27,345 bases of DNA, from positions 57,019,812 to 57,047,156 of the forward strand of contig JBOZIK010000001.1 of NCBI GenBank assembly GCA_051453625.1, in the 5' to 3' direction. Under the pieces are notes generated by a model. It worked only from the letters and a program-made list of their open reading frames with translations, made no database searches and was not told where the DNA came from. This stretch comes from Welwitschia mirabilis. Lineage: Eukaryota; Gnetophyta; Gnetopsida; Welwitschiales. The position numbers and the translations under genes are program-made. Below are positions 1 to 9,974 of the stretch, piece by piece; position 1 is the first letter of the stretch, and each line of letters begins with the position of its first letter.

Positions 1-1
1 G

Positions 2-230
2 CTAAATGAAGAGGCATGCTTTCAAGACCTCCAAGATCTATAGTGACTACAATATGGGATGGAAGAATAGCTATCTCATATTCTCGAACATAAGCAACAA
101 TCATGTCCTGGAGCTGACCACATGCATCTGATCACCTATCTATATGCATGGTTTTATAGAACTCTCTTGTCTCAAAAGCATAATATGCATCATGCATATC
201 TGTGATCCATACTTTGATTAACCTCTGGCT
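2..230 (-). other. Unrecognised open frame at the left edge (possible gene or pseudogene fragment)
   Basis: Read on the minus strand, one frame stays open from 230 to the window edge except for a single TGA at 132-134, which a C to T change in CGA would explain. The translation is of mixed composition and does not look like random AT-rich sequence; it includes VWITDMHDAYYAFETREF and, further on, AYVREYEIAILPSHIVV. The first 480 bases are also somewhat richer in G and C than the following kilobases. I do not recognise the family. Upstream of 231 the frame is closed by stops, so it could be the start of an exon, with a TGCATAG acceptor-like site just before it, or it could be chance. It may continue beyond the left edge. 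Confidence 0.2.
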
Positions 231-959
231 CTATGCAGCTCATGAAATCTTCAAAATATCTCTTTACATAAATGCTAGCTATCTAGATGCTCAAAGATCG
301 TCTATGTCAAGGTCGTAAATGTGAAGGCTCTGCACATTGTATTTTAGGATCAAATAAAGGGCTTGCCTCCTACTCTATAGGCTTAGTTGAAGCCTCTGCC
401 TATCTAGCTTTATGTGTACATAACCTACCATAAACATATCATGTGATAACAGATAAATAAGTCAAAACATCGCATGGATGTGCAATAACGACCTCTAAAA
501 TCAATGAAGAATTAGCAAAAATACTAAAAATATGTCCTATCCCCCAGAAGATGTAATATGCCTCAAATTAGATAAACATGAGAGAAAAAATGGAAAGAAA
601 CAAGAAAAGTGCGAAAACTATGTATGTAGTGGGCCCCGCAAGTAGTAAAAAATTAAAGTACTCAAATGAAAAATCTAATTTAGCAAAGTCATAGAGCATG
701 TTGCAGTGATCAATTTTTCTTAAAAGGTCACTATGATTTGATCTACAGATTATAAAAAAATGAGTGTGAAAGATTAAAACCCAAAAATACCTTATAATAC
801 ACAAAAGTGATTATAGCTTGAAAAATATGTATAAAATTCAAATCCGTAAGTCCCAAAATGAATAGCATGAAAAACTAAATAATATACATGAAAACTGTAC
901 ATTAAAAGGCTAAAAAATAGGAGAAAAAAGTGAAAAAATAGGAGGAGAGAGAAACATAC
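231..959. other. AT-rich stretch with no recognised gene
   Basis: No retroelement domain, RNA gene or convincing coding frame was found. The minus strand is strongly pyrimidine-rich between about 880 and 955, and its short open frames there encode mostly Phe, Leu and Ser, as expected from T-rich DNA. If the exon-like patch at 960-1056 is real, this would be intron. Confidence 0.4.
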
Positions 960-1056
960 CTCATTTTTGCAAATTTGAAGAGATCTCACAAATCTAGCAA
1001 TGAAAACAGGTGGGACAAGTTCTAAAATGCTAGTCTTAGAAGAGTGGTCATCATCT
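960..1056 (-). other. Exon-like patch with splice-like borders
   Basis: On the minus strand a long pyrimidine-rich run ends in TTTTAAG at 1057. An open stretch of 97 bases follows, translating to mixed residues (SKTSILELVPPVFIARFVRS in part). It ends GAG|GTATGT at 960/959, a very good plant 5' splice site, followed by T-rich DNA. The protein is not recognised. The patch may be a relic of a host gene or a chance match. It lies beside a retroelement leader fragment on the same strand. Confidence 0.15.
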
Positions 1057-1124
1057 CTTAAAATAATAAAAGAAAATGATGAGAAAATAAGTGAAAATGA
1101 GGAAAAATTTTTAATCTATAGTTT

Positions 1125-1245
1125 TATTGCACTATCATCCAGTTGTGTGATAGTCCTAGGAAAACTCTTAGAAAAAAATAATGCCATCATCTGCCACAGT
1201 GTCATCTAGATGATCAGGTGGACAATGGGATATCAAAAAGATTTT
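1125..1245 (-). mobile_element. Leader (5' untranslated) fragment of the E1/C/P1/D retrotransposon family
   Basis: Read on the minus strand, this carries ATTGTCC, then a TCATCTAGATGA palindrome, then a G-rich GATGATGG piece and a T-rich tract ending in GTTTTC. The same order occurs in the E1 leader near 8300-8350, the P1 leader near 24535-24600 and the D leader near 26360-26425. A second palindromic cassette lies at 1132-1160. No LTR or gag is attached, so it is a fragment of another copy or a rearranged piece of E1. The homology is short but ordered. Confidence 0.45.
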
Positions 1246-1479
1246 TTAAAAGGAAAAAATCTACCATGAAAGTTAGGCTTAGATAGGATTATTTAAGTAA
1301 CAGTTCTAAAAAGGAAAAAGATAAAAAACAAAAAATCACATAGAAAAAGATGAAAAACTACGAAAACCAAAGGAAAAAGGATAAACACACATAAAAGAAA
1401 AAATTATGACTAAATAAAATAGACTATCTAGGTTGAAAATCTATAATAAAACTGCATGAATGTGCTTAAATAGAAAATA
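1246..1479. other. Unassigned AT-rich DNA between the leader fragment and E1
   Basis: A-rich on the plus strand. It does not align with the 3' region of copy C, which stops matching E1 near 1480. No gene or repeat was recognised. Confidence 0.3.
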
Positions 1480-2645
1480 AAAGCGTGATAAAATTAGAAC
1501 TTAATAACCTACAAGGGAACTCATAAAGATTGTGGAAAAGATGTTCTTTAAAAAATGTTCTAAAAATTGAGTTTTTACAAAAATATTTTAGCATGATCCC
1601 ACAAGAAAAAAACTACTAAATGATTAAGATCTTAAGAAGAAATAAAAAAATTCAGAAATGACTTTAAAATGGAAGACTTAAAAACTAAAGAAAAACAGAA
1701 TGAAAATGGACACAAGGAATAAGGAAAAGATTATTTACATATCCTAAGTACTAATCTAGCAGACTCTCAAGGACAACATTATAACATCATCTAAGTAAAT
1801 ATGAATGACAAGATGTATCAATTCCATAAAGTTTATTCAAAAAGGCAATGGTTATGGCAATAGTTAAGGCTTCAAGTATGTAAAATAATGAATGTCAAAA
1901 CTAAAAGTTACTTAGAAATGAACTCACCTGCTTTCATCCCATAAACTCACCCGAATCTCCAAAAGTGAAATGATCAAATAGAAATATTAAGAGTCTAGAA
2001 AACAAGTAATGCCTCTAATGATACCAAAAATATCAATGATATCTAACCTCAAACTTTTTATTTTTTTTACCATGATGAGGGGAGTACAACCACTATCAGA
2101 GGAGTAAGGACCTGTGAAGCATGAACAACTGATCCCCTAGTAGAGTTCCCATAGCTACCAATACTACCAAATGTTCCTCTTGAAAATATTCATCCTAATG
2201 TGGTAGGACATCATAGTGCTCATGTATTTTTCTTTAAAGTATAAAATACAATAACTCATGGTCATTATCTCTCTCTTTTTTCACTAAAATTTCCACATGA
2301 TCACTTATTCAAAAATCTAAACATGAATAAGTGAGATAAAATATAGAAAAAAACACTCCCAGATAACTCAAGATTTAAATACCATTGGAAAAAAAATAAG
2401 AAACAAAGCATCTTCTTTTAAATAAAGTTCATAGACATAGGAATGTATCAAGATTGGGTGAATCCAATCTTACCACCTATAAATGCCAAAGTATAAAACT
2501 AATCATAAAACTTCACAAAGTAATAGACAAGTTAAGTTTGAAAGATGATCAAGTAATATCATAATATTTAACCAAAGGAGTATGCTAGAAAAGAACTTAG
2601 ACAATGATAGGGAGGAAGTCCTTCTCATCGAGGGGAACTTCCAAA
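1480..2645 (-). mobile_element. 3' region of E1 downstream of integrase
   Basis: On the minus strand this aligns with 12440-13650 of copy C. Shared landmarks are GTTCCCCTC followed by GATGAG or AATGAG, a GGTGGTAAGATTG-like motif with the palindromic GATTGGATTCACCCAATC, a block with GAGGCATTACTTGTTTTC, and CATAACCATTGCC. Athila elements often carry an env-like frame in this place. I see no readable env-like protein here because stops are frequent in every frame. The match to C ends near 1480, which sets the truncation point of E1. Confidence 0.65.
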
Positions 2646-3815
2646 ACAAGTTCTTCTATTATGTTTATAATTGTATCTAGAGATGCTTCATATAATTTCA
2701 ACTATTACCCATTAACTTTCTAAATCTCTCTAATTTCTAAATCTAAAATTTTAACTGAGCTATTAAATTGCACTTTCTTTATAAGATAAGGGCTTAACTA
2801 TTTAGAGGTTGACTTGTTATTTAAAATGTGAACTTTAGTGTTATATAACAAGATAAGTTAACCTGTTAAATGTTTTATGAAAAATCCTTTTATCATGTTT
2901 GAACTTTGCTTGGGCTTTATGAATTAATTGACGATGTATGGTACTAGTTCTTTTTTCATCAAGATGATCTAATTGGACTAATCTACACTTAAGATTTTCA
3001 GCAAAATTCACAAGATTAAGTTAATAAGATGCATGATAAGAATTGTAATACACATCAACCAATAAGATACAAACTTTATCATAAATAAGTTCACAAAGTA
3101 AAAAGCCAAGAGAAGTACACCAAGTAATACGATAAGCCCAAAGTACATCATTAAGCTTAGAAGCCCAAGAATTTTTATTAATAGAGACAAGTTTTTGGAG
3201 CATTTTCTTTATTTCTCTATTGGCATTTTTAGCCTGTTCATTAGTCTAAGGATGATAAGAATAAGCTACTCTATGTTCTATACGAATGGACAAAAGAAGT
3301 TTCTTAAAAAAATGCATTAATGAAATGAGTACCTTTATCACTAATGATGACTCTAAGAAAACCAAATCTATGAAAAATATAATTTCTAAGAAAATGATAG
3401 ATAGTTTGGGCATTATTCAAAGAAGTAGGTATGGCTTCAACCCATTTAGTCATGTAATAAATAGCCACTAAAATGTAATTTTAGTAAGAGGAGATGGGTG
3501 AATAGGGCCTATAAAATTAATACCCTAATAATCAAAAGGCTCACACTAAAGAATAGGTCTAAGGGGCATTTCTTATGAATGAACAAGGATACTGTAACAC
3601 TAATAAGAATTACACCTTTTAACAAAATCAAATAAATCATGAAAAAGAGAAGGCCAATGAAAGCTAGAATGAAGGATTTTTATGGTAGTTTTATATCCAC
3701 TAAAATATCCTCCACAAACATCATTGTGATAAAGATGAAGAATCTTAGGTATTTCCCAGTCAGGCACACATTTTCTCATGATCTGATCTTTGCACCTATA
3801 ATACAAATGTGGCTC
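2646..3815 (-). pseudogene. Integrase (E1), inactivated
   Basis: Integrase inserts the cDNA into the host genome. Three parts can be read on the minus strand. The zinc-binding region (3815-3600) has YHNDVCGGYF and FVKRCNSY: the second His of the HHCC finger is Tyr in GGYF and the last Cys is Tyr. The catalytic core (about 3550-3200) has GINFIGPI, where the first catalytic Asp is Asn, then IISDKGTHF, where the second Asp is kept, and QAKNANREIKK, where the catalytic Glu is Lys. These changes can all arise by transitions. Next comes KLNDVLWAYR near 3140, the conserved post-core block of Athila/Tat integrases. The C-terminal end reads NSSVKILDLE then KVNG at 2780-2700, matching the usual KVNGxRLK block. 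Several stops and frameshifts are present. No chromodomain follows. Confidence 0.85.
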
Positions 3816-4029
3816 GATTCACTCATAGTTACCTATCTAATAGAAAAAATATTTACATTAGTTATAGGTCTAATGTTGTAGTGTTTTCATGGTTAGAAGA
3901 TAGTTTACAATGTTGGCATATCATGGAGGAGGATAAGAAGAAGAGATAGTAACAATCTTCTCATCAAAAAGGGAATCATTAATGATAATATCATTTGGAA
4001 GAGAAGAAAGTTGAGATAAATGATTGACA

Positions 4030-4390
4030 ATAGAATTATACTTCTCTACTTTATTTATGATAGTCAAATTAAATTTTTACATAAGAAGGATCCATCTAAT
4101 CAAAAGAGCACTAGAATCTTTCTTGGTTATGAGGTAACAAATGACAACATGATTAATATAAACATTTATGTGAAAGCCTAAAAGATAATGTCTAAGAGAA
4201 TTAAGGTAAAAGATAATAACTAGCATTTCTTTCTCTTTAGTTGTATAGCTAATTTAAGCTCTAAACAAAGATATACTATGATAAGATATAACTTTAAAAT
4301 CATTCTCATATTTTTGACAAAGAATCCCGTTCATGATAAAGTTACTTACATCACACATAAGCGCAAAGTTAAGTGCCCAATTGGGTCCCA
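4030..4390 (-). pseudogene. RNase H domain (E1), inactivated
   Basis: RNase H degrades the RNA of the RNA-DNA hybrid during reverse transcription. The minus-strand translation contains LMCDVSNF (first catalytic Asp kept), TTKEKEML (Glu kept), LNSLRHYLLG, YINHVV (usually YTDHAAL, so Asp to Asn), KKDSSALLIRWILL and NSIVNHLS (usually VADHLS, so Asp to Asn). Two of the acidic residues are therefore lost by G to A changes in the element sense strand. A linker with INDSLFDE and YANIVNYL leads into the integrase zinc finger, as in other Athila/Tat polyproteins. Confidence 0.8.
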
Positions 4391-4399
4391 TTACTATAG

Positions 4400-5450
4400 G
4401 AGCATAAGATAATTTATGTTTAAACCTATCAAAATTAAGTTGACAAGATTCATTTAATTCAAATTTAACATCTTTTACTAGTAATGAGTAAAGGGGTTTA
4501 CAAATAGAAGCATAATCACAAATGAACTAATGGTAAAAACCACAATGACCATTGTAAGGGGACTAAGATTTTAAATAATACCAACTTTATAAGAATCCAT
4601 CCTAATTTCCTCCTGAGAAATATGATGACCTAGATCAATATGACTCTCTACAAGAAAATAAATCTTTCTTCAACTCAAGTGGAGGCTACTAGAAATGCAT
4701 CAATTTAAGATTTTCTCTGAATAATCTAAGATTTATTCAAAAGTTTCATCATAAATAGAGAAGTCATTCATGAAAATATCAATGGAATCCTTAAGCATAT
4801 TGAAAAAGATACCCATCATAGCATGCTAAAAAGTACTGGGAGCATTACAAAGTATGAAAGACATGCATCTCAAAGTAATGGTACTAAAAATAGAAGTAAA
4901 AGTACTTTTGGCTTGGTCCTTAGTGGCAATGCAAACCTAATTATAATCATTATAAATGTCAAGGAAATAGTAAAAAGTATGACCCTAAATCCTATCAAGA
5001 ATTTGATTAAGAAAAGACAAAGGACAGTGGTCTTTTTTAGTTACCTCATTTAGTTTTAAGAATTCTATGCACATACGCCATTTCCTACCCTTTTTAAGAA
5101 CTACCATCAAGGAGCTAATCCACTTACTATCAACAATGAAGTATATGATTTCAACATTCATAAGTTTTATGATTTCATATTTTACAATTTGCTTTAGGGC
5201 TAGATTGAATCAACATTGGGGTTGCCTCACAAGCATTTTTTTTTTTGAGGTAGATTTTATATTGCTTAATGGAAGTAGGTATGGCTATCAAATCATTATG
5301 GGTTTAAGCAAACACATGAATCTTTGATTCTAAAAGAGAGATGAGACTAGATTCTTATTAAGAAAAATGTTTTTATTGATAATCAATGATTTTTTTAGAT
5401 CTCTATTCAGAAAAATGTATTTCAGTCCACTGTCTAAGGGTTTTAGTTTT
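4400..5450 (-). pseudogene. Reverse transcriptase (E1), inactivated
   Basis: RT copies the element RNA into DNA. In order on the minus strand: LKPLDSGLKYIFLN near 5440-5395 (the N-terminal ELKPLP..LKYVFLG block), SKWISSLMVVLKKG, KWRMCIEFLKLNEVTKKDH, FLNQILDRI, FYYFLDIYNDYN (catalytic Asp of LDG kept), LCNAPSTF, and the YxDD-type box at 4774-4763 reading FMND instead of FMDD. That Asp to Asn change alone would be expected to abolish polymerase activity. The usual long insert between KKGG and GWR is absent. Stops interrupt the frame several times and at least one frameshift occurs before SKWISS. Confidence 0.85.
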
Positions 5451-5499
5451 AGATTTAGATTTAGACTTTTGGTTTTGGGAAAATTCTAAGAAAAACTTA

Positions 5500-5543
5500 C
5501 TGTCGTCTCAGACTGTCATTCGAACGTTAGTAGTGGATGACTG
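5500..5543 (-). repeat. Palindromic cassette inside the protease-RT linker of E1
   Basis: On the minus strand the segment runs from GGCAGTCATCC through AATGACAGTC to GAGACGACAG, with inverted outer arms (GTCATC and GACGAC). It closely resembles the D leader cassette at 26270-26302, which ends CAGTCAAGACGACAG. It lies between the protease and RT coding parts, where no such non-coding motif is expected. Confidence 0.5.
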
Positions 5544-5779
5544 CCATTAAATAATAAATCTTATAATTACTAATTTTTTGGACTTTAGCACTGTTTATAG
5601 ACTTAGGAGCACTATTCCCTAGAGTAGAAAACTAAGTTGGTAGATGGTCAAATTAGATTTGATCATTAAGCATATAAAGGTAGTCTACTTCTAATTATCA
5701 TCAAATAAGGTTGGCTAATGAAGCATGGACCATCTTTTCTAAAGTGGATGATGCTATAAAAATAGGGTTGTATTAATTT

Positions 5780-6200
5780 TTCTCTTCTAAACCCAAATTG
5801 TTACCTAAATCTTTTTTGGTTATATTAAACACTCTTATTAAAAATTGTTTATTTCCAAAATGGCACCTCATCAATTTGGTTTTTGTATCTATGATGAAAT
5901 GGACTATTGCATAGAAAGCTCTACCTAGAAGTAAAGGATATTCACCATGGTATACAACTTATAAAACAACTACATCGATGGGTAGAAGGCTTCCTCTATC
6001 TTAATAACCAAGTCTTTGATCACACCTAATAGTTTCTTCATAGATGTATCGGCTAACTCCAAGATAATACATGTAGGATCTACTTTGTCTTTCAAACTAA
6101 GACATTGATAAATGTGCAAGGACATAATGTTAAAACTAGATCCTATATCAATCAAGGATTTCTTTATTGTATGATTTCCCTCTAAAATAACACTCATGGC
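5780..6200 (-). pseudogene. Aspartic protease (E1)
   Basis: The protease cuts the Gag-Pol polyprotein. The minus-strand frame open from 6197 to 5970 reads LIDIGSSFNIMSLHIYQCL, equivalent to the LCDLGASVNLMPLSVYQ active-site region of Athila/Tat proteases, with the catalytic Asp present. Next come ILELADTSMKKLLGVIKDLV (the LQLADRS...G(V/I)(I/V)EDV block) and, after a frameshift near 5965, YPLLLGRAFYAIVHFIID (the P(I/L)ILGRPFLATA block) at about 5945-5890. Length and order are normal for the family. The frameshift and stops before and after show that it is not translated today. Confidence 0.85.
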
Positions 6201-6890
6201 TGCTACGACTAGATCTTTAAACTTTGGACATTTTTAACACACCAAGTTGCTAATGAATTGAGATAGGAAGACTTTACTAGGGATGATTCATTTTTATTTC
6301 CTTCTTATTAAGTATTTCAATAGCTTAAAGTATCTTGGAATTTCTTGCAAAATTTTCCCAAAAGATAAGTTTATGCTCATATTTTACATTAAGGCTTTTA
6401 AATGATCATCAAAGATGGGATTTATTTTAAGCCTATCAAGCCATGGGGTACCAGGTTTCTTTTGTAAAGGATCTTTCTCTTTGTTTCTAAGTGAGGAAGG
6501 AAGGGAATGATTTTCTAGGATTTCTATATTCTCTTTCTCATAATTCTTATCACTTCATGAAGTTGAAGCCTCATGGGTAGAAGGAATTGTATCACTTCCA
6601 CTTTTTGTTATCATCTTATAATATTTTCTCACTTTCTTAGAATTTAGTAAACGTTAAGTGGTAAGAAACCCTTATGTCTTTGGTTGACAAGCATGGTTTA
6701 TTTTAAAATACTCATAAGATTTTCTATGTTAGTGTTTATCTTTTCTTAAGTTTTTCATCTCCTTAATGAAATTCCTAATAGGATCACTATGGCTTTGGAA
6801 GTTGGTAGGGCTTGCCAAGTTGTTTGATTTATTGAATTAAAAGTTTGAGTGCTCAAATCTATTTCTAAAATGTTGGAAGTTAGGATGATG
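6201..6890 (-). pseudogene. Gag-protease linker region (E1)
   Basis: Between the Gag zinc knuckle and the protease, this stretch reads as degraded coding sequence. Near 6470-6250 the minus strand gives DRLKINPIFDDHLKALM and then NMSINLSFGKILQEIPRYF, equivalent to the FLDxLKxLxINIPFxEALxQMPxYAKF block that precedes the protease in Athila/Tat polyproteins. The rest is low-complexity and hydrophilic with many stops, many explained by CAA/CAG to TAA/TAG. Copy D carries the same block at 27085-27260. Confidence 0.7.
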
Positions 6891-7990
6891 TGTTTAAAAA
6901 TTTCTAGAACTTGGTTCTTCACTCACTCTATATTGAAAGTTGTAATTTTGGACTTGTCTTTGGTTGTGGTTTTGAGTGTAGTTCGAAGGTCTTTGATTAA
7001 AAGCATAAAATTCCTCATAGATTTTCTCTTTGTAAGTAGGAAGAAAGGGGTAATATTTTGTGACATGGTAGCTATGTTCACATAAATCACATATTGGGAA
7101 TACAACTTCACTCTTCTCAGTTGTCATTTTAGCATCAAGGATTATTTAAGTATATTTTTATAAGGTAAAGTAAAATTCTTAATGGTACTAGTTGGTTCAT
7201 TTTCAGTTTTGGTTTCATTCCTCTCATGTTTTACTTCTTTTAGATTCTTAATGATTTGACCTATGGTTTGATTTTCTTTAGATGAGGATTTAGGCCAAGT
7301 TTAACTTACTTCTATCAAATCCTATACCTTCCAAGCATCTTATAAGGTTTGGTTTAATAAGTTACCTCCACAAGAAAAATCTACAAGTTTCTTGATATGA
7401 TTATTTAACCCACTATAAAAATAGTCAACTAATCCTACCTATGAAAAGGCATCTATAGGGTTTGAATGTAAAGCAACAAAGAATCCCTCATAGGTAGAGA
7501 CATAATCTTCATTAGGCATTTGTTGAAAATTAGTGACTTTTTTCTTATGCTTTTGGATGTTGGTTTCACTTATGAATCTCTTGCTAAAGGCTTCTTGAAC
7601 TTTACTTAGACTTTTGTAAGTAATTGTTCTAAGCCAAAGTTTCACTTTATCTATCAAAGTAATGAGAAAGATGACTATGTAGGTTCTATTACTTATTTAT
7701 TTCTTACCATTTCCAGAAGTAAGAACAAGTTTTTCTCTATCAACGATGTGTTGTAAAGTATCTTCATTGGGTTTTCTACTAAGAATAGGGTAAGCATTTT
7801 AGTTATGGAGTTCTACATCATCATCAGGAGGTAAGTCAAAAGGAGTTTGGATTTCACATTTATTGTTCACTACAAGATCTCTAAAAGTGATGTGGATACT
7901 AGTTTAAGGAGGAGTGGAAATAGGAATTCCAATGACAAGGGGTGGATTTGAAGAGATAGGTTATTTAAGATTTTGGATTGAGGTCGACAT
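6890..7990 (-). pseudogene. Gag (E1), inactivated
   Basis: Gag forms the virus-like particle that packages element RNA. The likely start is the ATG at 7990-7988, because P1 has an aligned ATG at 24894 followed by the same PISSNPPL motif. The frame can be followed on the minus strand, with in-frame TAA/TAG codons where Gln is expected. Recognisable Retrotrans_gag blocks are LIDKVKLWLRTITYK, VQEAFSKRFISETN, KVTNFQQMPNEDYVSTYEGF (7657-7439) and DYFYSGLNNHIKKLVDFSCGG (about 7425-7360). A zinc knuckle near 7090-7050 reads CDLCEHSYHVTKYYPF: the CX2CX4HX4C pattern has Tyr in place of the last Cys. The extent fits Athila Gag. Confidence 0.8.
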
Positions 7991-8626
7991 GATAGCAATA
8001 ATAGACTCTATAGAAATAAAAGTAGAAATTGTAGGAAATTTAAAATCTTGCATACCTTCACTATTTTTACCTATTTTTATTTTAATATTTATCAAACCTT
8101 CTCTAATTTTTTAGCAATTAATAGCCACTCTCTCTGGTATTTTTCTTTTTTACCAGATTTAGCCTTTCATGCTTAGTCTTGGATCTATAAAACTGTCATC
8201 CCTGTCATTGTCTAAATGATATCCTAGATAATAAAAACATAGAAATCATAAGAAAAGAAAGCATAAAATAGAAATAGAAAACTGAATCTTAACAAGAAAA
8301 CTTAGAAAATAAACTATCGTCCACTTGAGTCATCTGGATGATCAAGGGAACAATGGAACTAAAACCCTAAAAATTTAATCCAAAAATTGAAATAAAAAAC
8401 TCATGGCACATAGGCCATTATCACCATGCATTATCTAGATGATAGGATAGATGATGAACGTTTATTACAGAATAGAAAAATAGACTTTAATGCAAAAAAT
8501 AGAAAACTAACTTTGTGAAAATGGGAAAGCTATGCTATTATAGGTATTATTACACTACTATTGTAGTAAGCATCCAAACTGAAATACTTATCAAAACAAT
8601 GATAACTCTCAAACTCTAAGCAGCTT
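7991..8626 (-). mobile_element. 5' leader of E1 between PBS and gag
   Basis: This non-coding leader aligns with the P1 leader (24288-24893) over its whole length in opposite orientation. Shared blocks are GATAAGTATTTCAGTTT, CATGAGTTTTTTATTT, ATTGTTCCC and TCTATAGAGTCT just before the gag ATG. It carries three palindromic cassettes centred near 8437, 8337 and 8214. Their spacings (about 100 and 123) repeat in P1. Confidence 0.7.
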
Positions 8627-8644
8627 TTCCTAGCAATGGTGCCA
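8627..8644 (-). promoter_or_regulatory. Primer-binding site of E1 (tRNA-Asp type, decayed)
   Basis: On the minus strand the 18 bases start TGGCACCATTGC, directly inside the LTR end. They match the tRNA-Asp-type PBS of Athila elements (TGGCGCCGTTGC...) at 13 of 18 positions. All five differences are transitions, and four of them fall in the three CpG sites of the reference. The site fixes the orientation of E1 and the inner end of its LTR at about 8648. Confidence 0.8.
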
Positions 8645-8647
8645 AGA

Positions 8648-9716
8648 TGTTAGAGTGTGTATTTATGCAATGTTTACATCCTGAGTAGAATCCTATAAAT
8701 CACAAATAATAATGGACAAACACATCATACTAATATATATAGAAGTGATCTATATGTCATAATCTGTTGAAGCCTAAAATATGAAAATAAGAGAGTTGCT
8801 TTCAAGAGAGAAAAACTGTAATCTAACCTACAAAAATAACTTGTAATGTATGAAAATAAAATAAAACACACTTGTTCAAGGATAATCTAGGAAAATGAAA
8901 TAATAATGTACTTAAACTATCCAAGCACAACCTTGAAAAAGGTTACCCTCATAACCTATATCACAAAAGAGACTATCATTAGATCTCAAGTAACACAAGC
9001 TATAAGGGAGAAGATCATTCATACATTGAAGCACAGAAAAAATGTTTTATATTAGAAATTACACCACATCTATATTAAAAAGTAGCTATACATCAATGAA
9101 GGAAATGTTGCCTAACACCAAGAAAACATCTCTCTAAAACTATAAGATGTTCTCCAGCTTCTTGATCTCCTGTCATGAGAATTTTAGATGCAAATGAAGA
9201 CAAGGAGGAGTTAAAGGAAGAGCCCTATTTATTAACTTAAAACATGAAATGATATAGATAGAAATGCATAGGTAGTGTAGAAAGGAAACAAAATACAAGT
9301 AGTAAAAGTTAGGTGAACATTTAGTATGTGCATTACATCAGTGTTATCTAGCTGGTCATCTAGATGATAGAGGAGATGATGCCACCTCATGATTAAATCC
9401 ACATTATCTGCTAGTTAGACCTTAGTCAGCATCTAGTTAACACGGTTATCCGTCCTATCATCCAGATGATGAGGTGCATAATGATCTTTAATAAATTTTC
9501 AATCCGTGCATTAACCTTGTTGTTTGTAGGAAGTTATCATTAGAAATACAGATTATTCATATTTTTTCAGAATGCTTATAATTTATTATGGAGATTGCAT
9601 ATTTCCATTCTTGTCATCCTAGCTCTCCATTAACATGAAAACCAAGCATTTACCTATTTATTTACCTGCAAAATAACTTAGAATATTCTATCAAATATAC
9701 ATAAGTTGACAACACA
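8648..9716 (-). repeat. 5' LTR of E1
   Basis: On the minus strand the LTR begins TGTGTTGTC or TGTTGTC (9716 or 9714) and ends CTCTAACA at 8648, three bases from the PBS; the length is about 1.07 kb. It aligns with the P1, D and C LTRs. The block GCATATTTGAT or GTATATTTGAT followed by GTAAATAnATAGGTAAATGCTT is shared with P1, and TTGCATAAATACACAC is shared with D near the 3' end. Two palindromic cassettes lie at about 9344-9385 and 9450-9476, about 102 bp apart, in the presumed U3 upstream of a TATA-like site at 9225-9233. The outer end is uncertain by some bases, because homology to P1 continues just past it. Confidence 0.75.
9225..9233 (-). promoter_or_regulatory. TATA-like site in the E1 LTR
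   Basis: AATAAATAG on the minus strand lies where P1 has TAATAAATAG (23883-23892) and D has CTATAAATAG (25485-25494). The alignment suggests a decayed core promoter for the element RNA. Confidence 0.4.
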
Positions 9717-9974
9717 ATAAAAGTAGAACTTGATCTTCACTGTGTACTTATCTTCATCTTGAATTAGCTTTCTTATGTCATTATTCTCAATTTTAACTTA
9801 TTCAATTACTAGTAATAATAGGACCCTTGTAGAAATTATTTTTGAGAGAAGGAGAAACTTGAAAAATTCTAAGAATAATTTCAAGAGAAAACTTTAAAAA
9901 TTTATGCAAAAAGCTGGTGAACAACATAAAATACTATTGGAAATAGGAATTGAAAGCCCTCCTCTTTTCAAACA

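Larger units (their letters stand above)
1480..9716 (-). mobile_element. E1: decayed Ty3/gypsy Athila/Tat-type LTR retrotransposon, 3' LTR missing
   Basis: This is the most complete copy in the window. On the minus strand the order is 5' LTR (9716-8648), tRNA-Asp-type PBS (8644-8627), leader, gag, protease, RT, RNase H, integrase and a 3' region that aligns with copy C as far as about 1480. The domain order (PR-RT-RH-IN), the absence of a chromodomain and the PBS type fit the Athila/Tat lineage. No sequence like the 5' LTR follows the 3' region, so the element was truncated by deletion or rearrangement, or the rest lies outside the window. Every coding domain has stops, frameshifts or lost catalytic residues, so it cannot be autonomous. 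Confidence 0.85.

Noticed and set aside
1000-1209. 69-codon plus-strand open frame
   Set aside because: Overlaps the retroelement leader fragment and the exon-like patch on the opposite strand; composition is that of AT-rich random sequence.
4823-5327. Plus-strand open frames of 76 and 86 codons
   Set aside because: Antisense shadows of the E1 RT domain read on the minus strand.
5440-5470. Telomere-like TTTAGAT/TTTTAG run
   Set aside because: Only a few imperfect units, lying in the RT N-terminal coding part of E1 on the other strand; no TTTAGGG array.
9904-9945. KAGEQHKILLEIG, resembling the KAGEQRKLQLSEL motif after the integrase core
   Set aside because: Too short and isolated; the following sequence does not continue as integrase.
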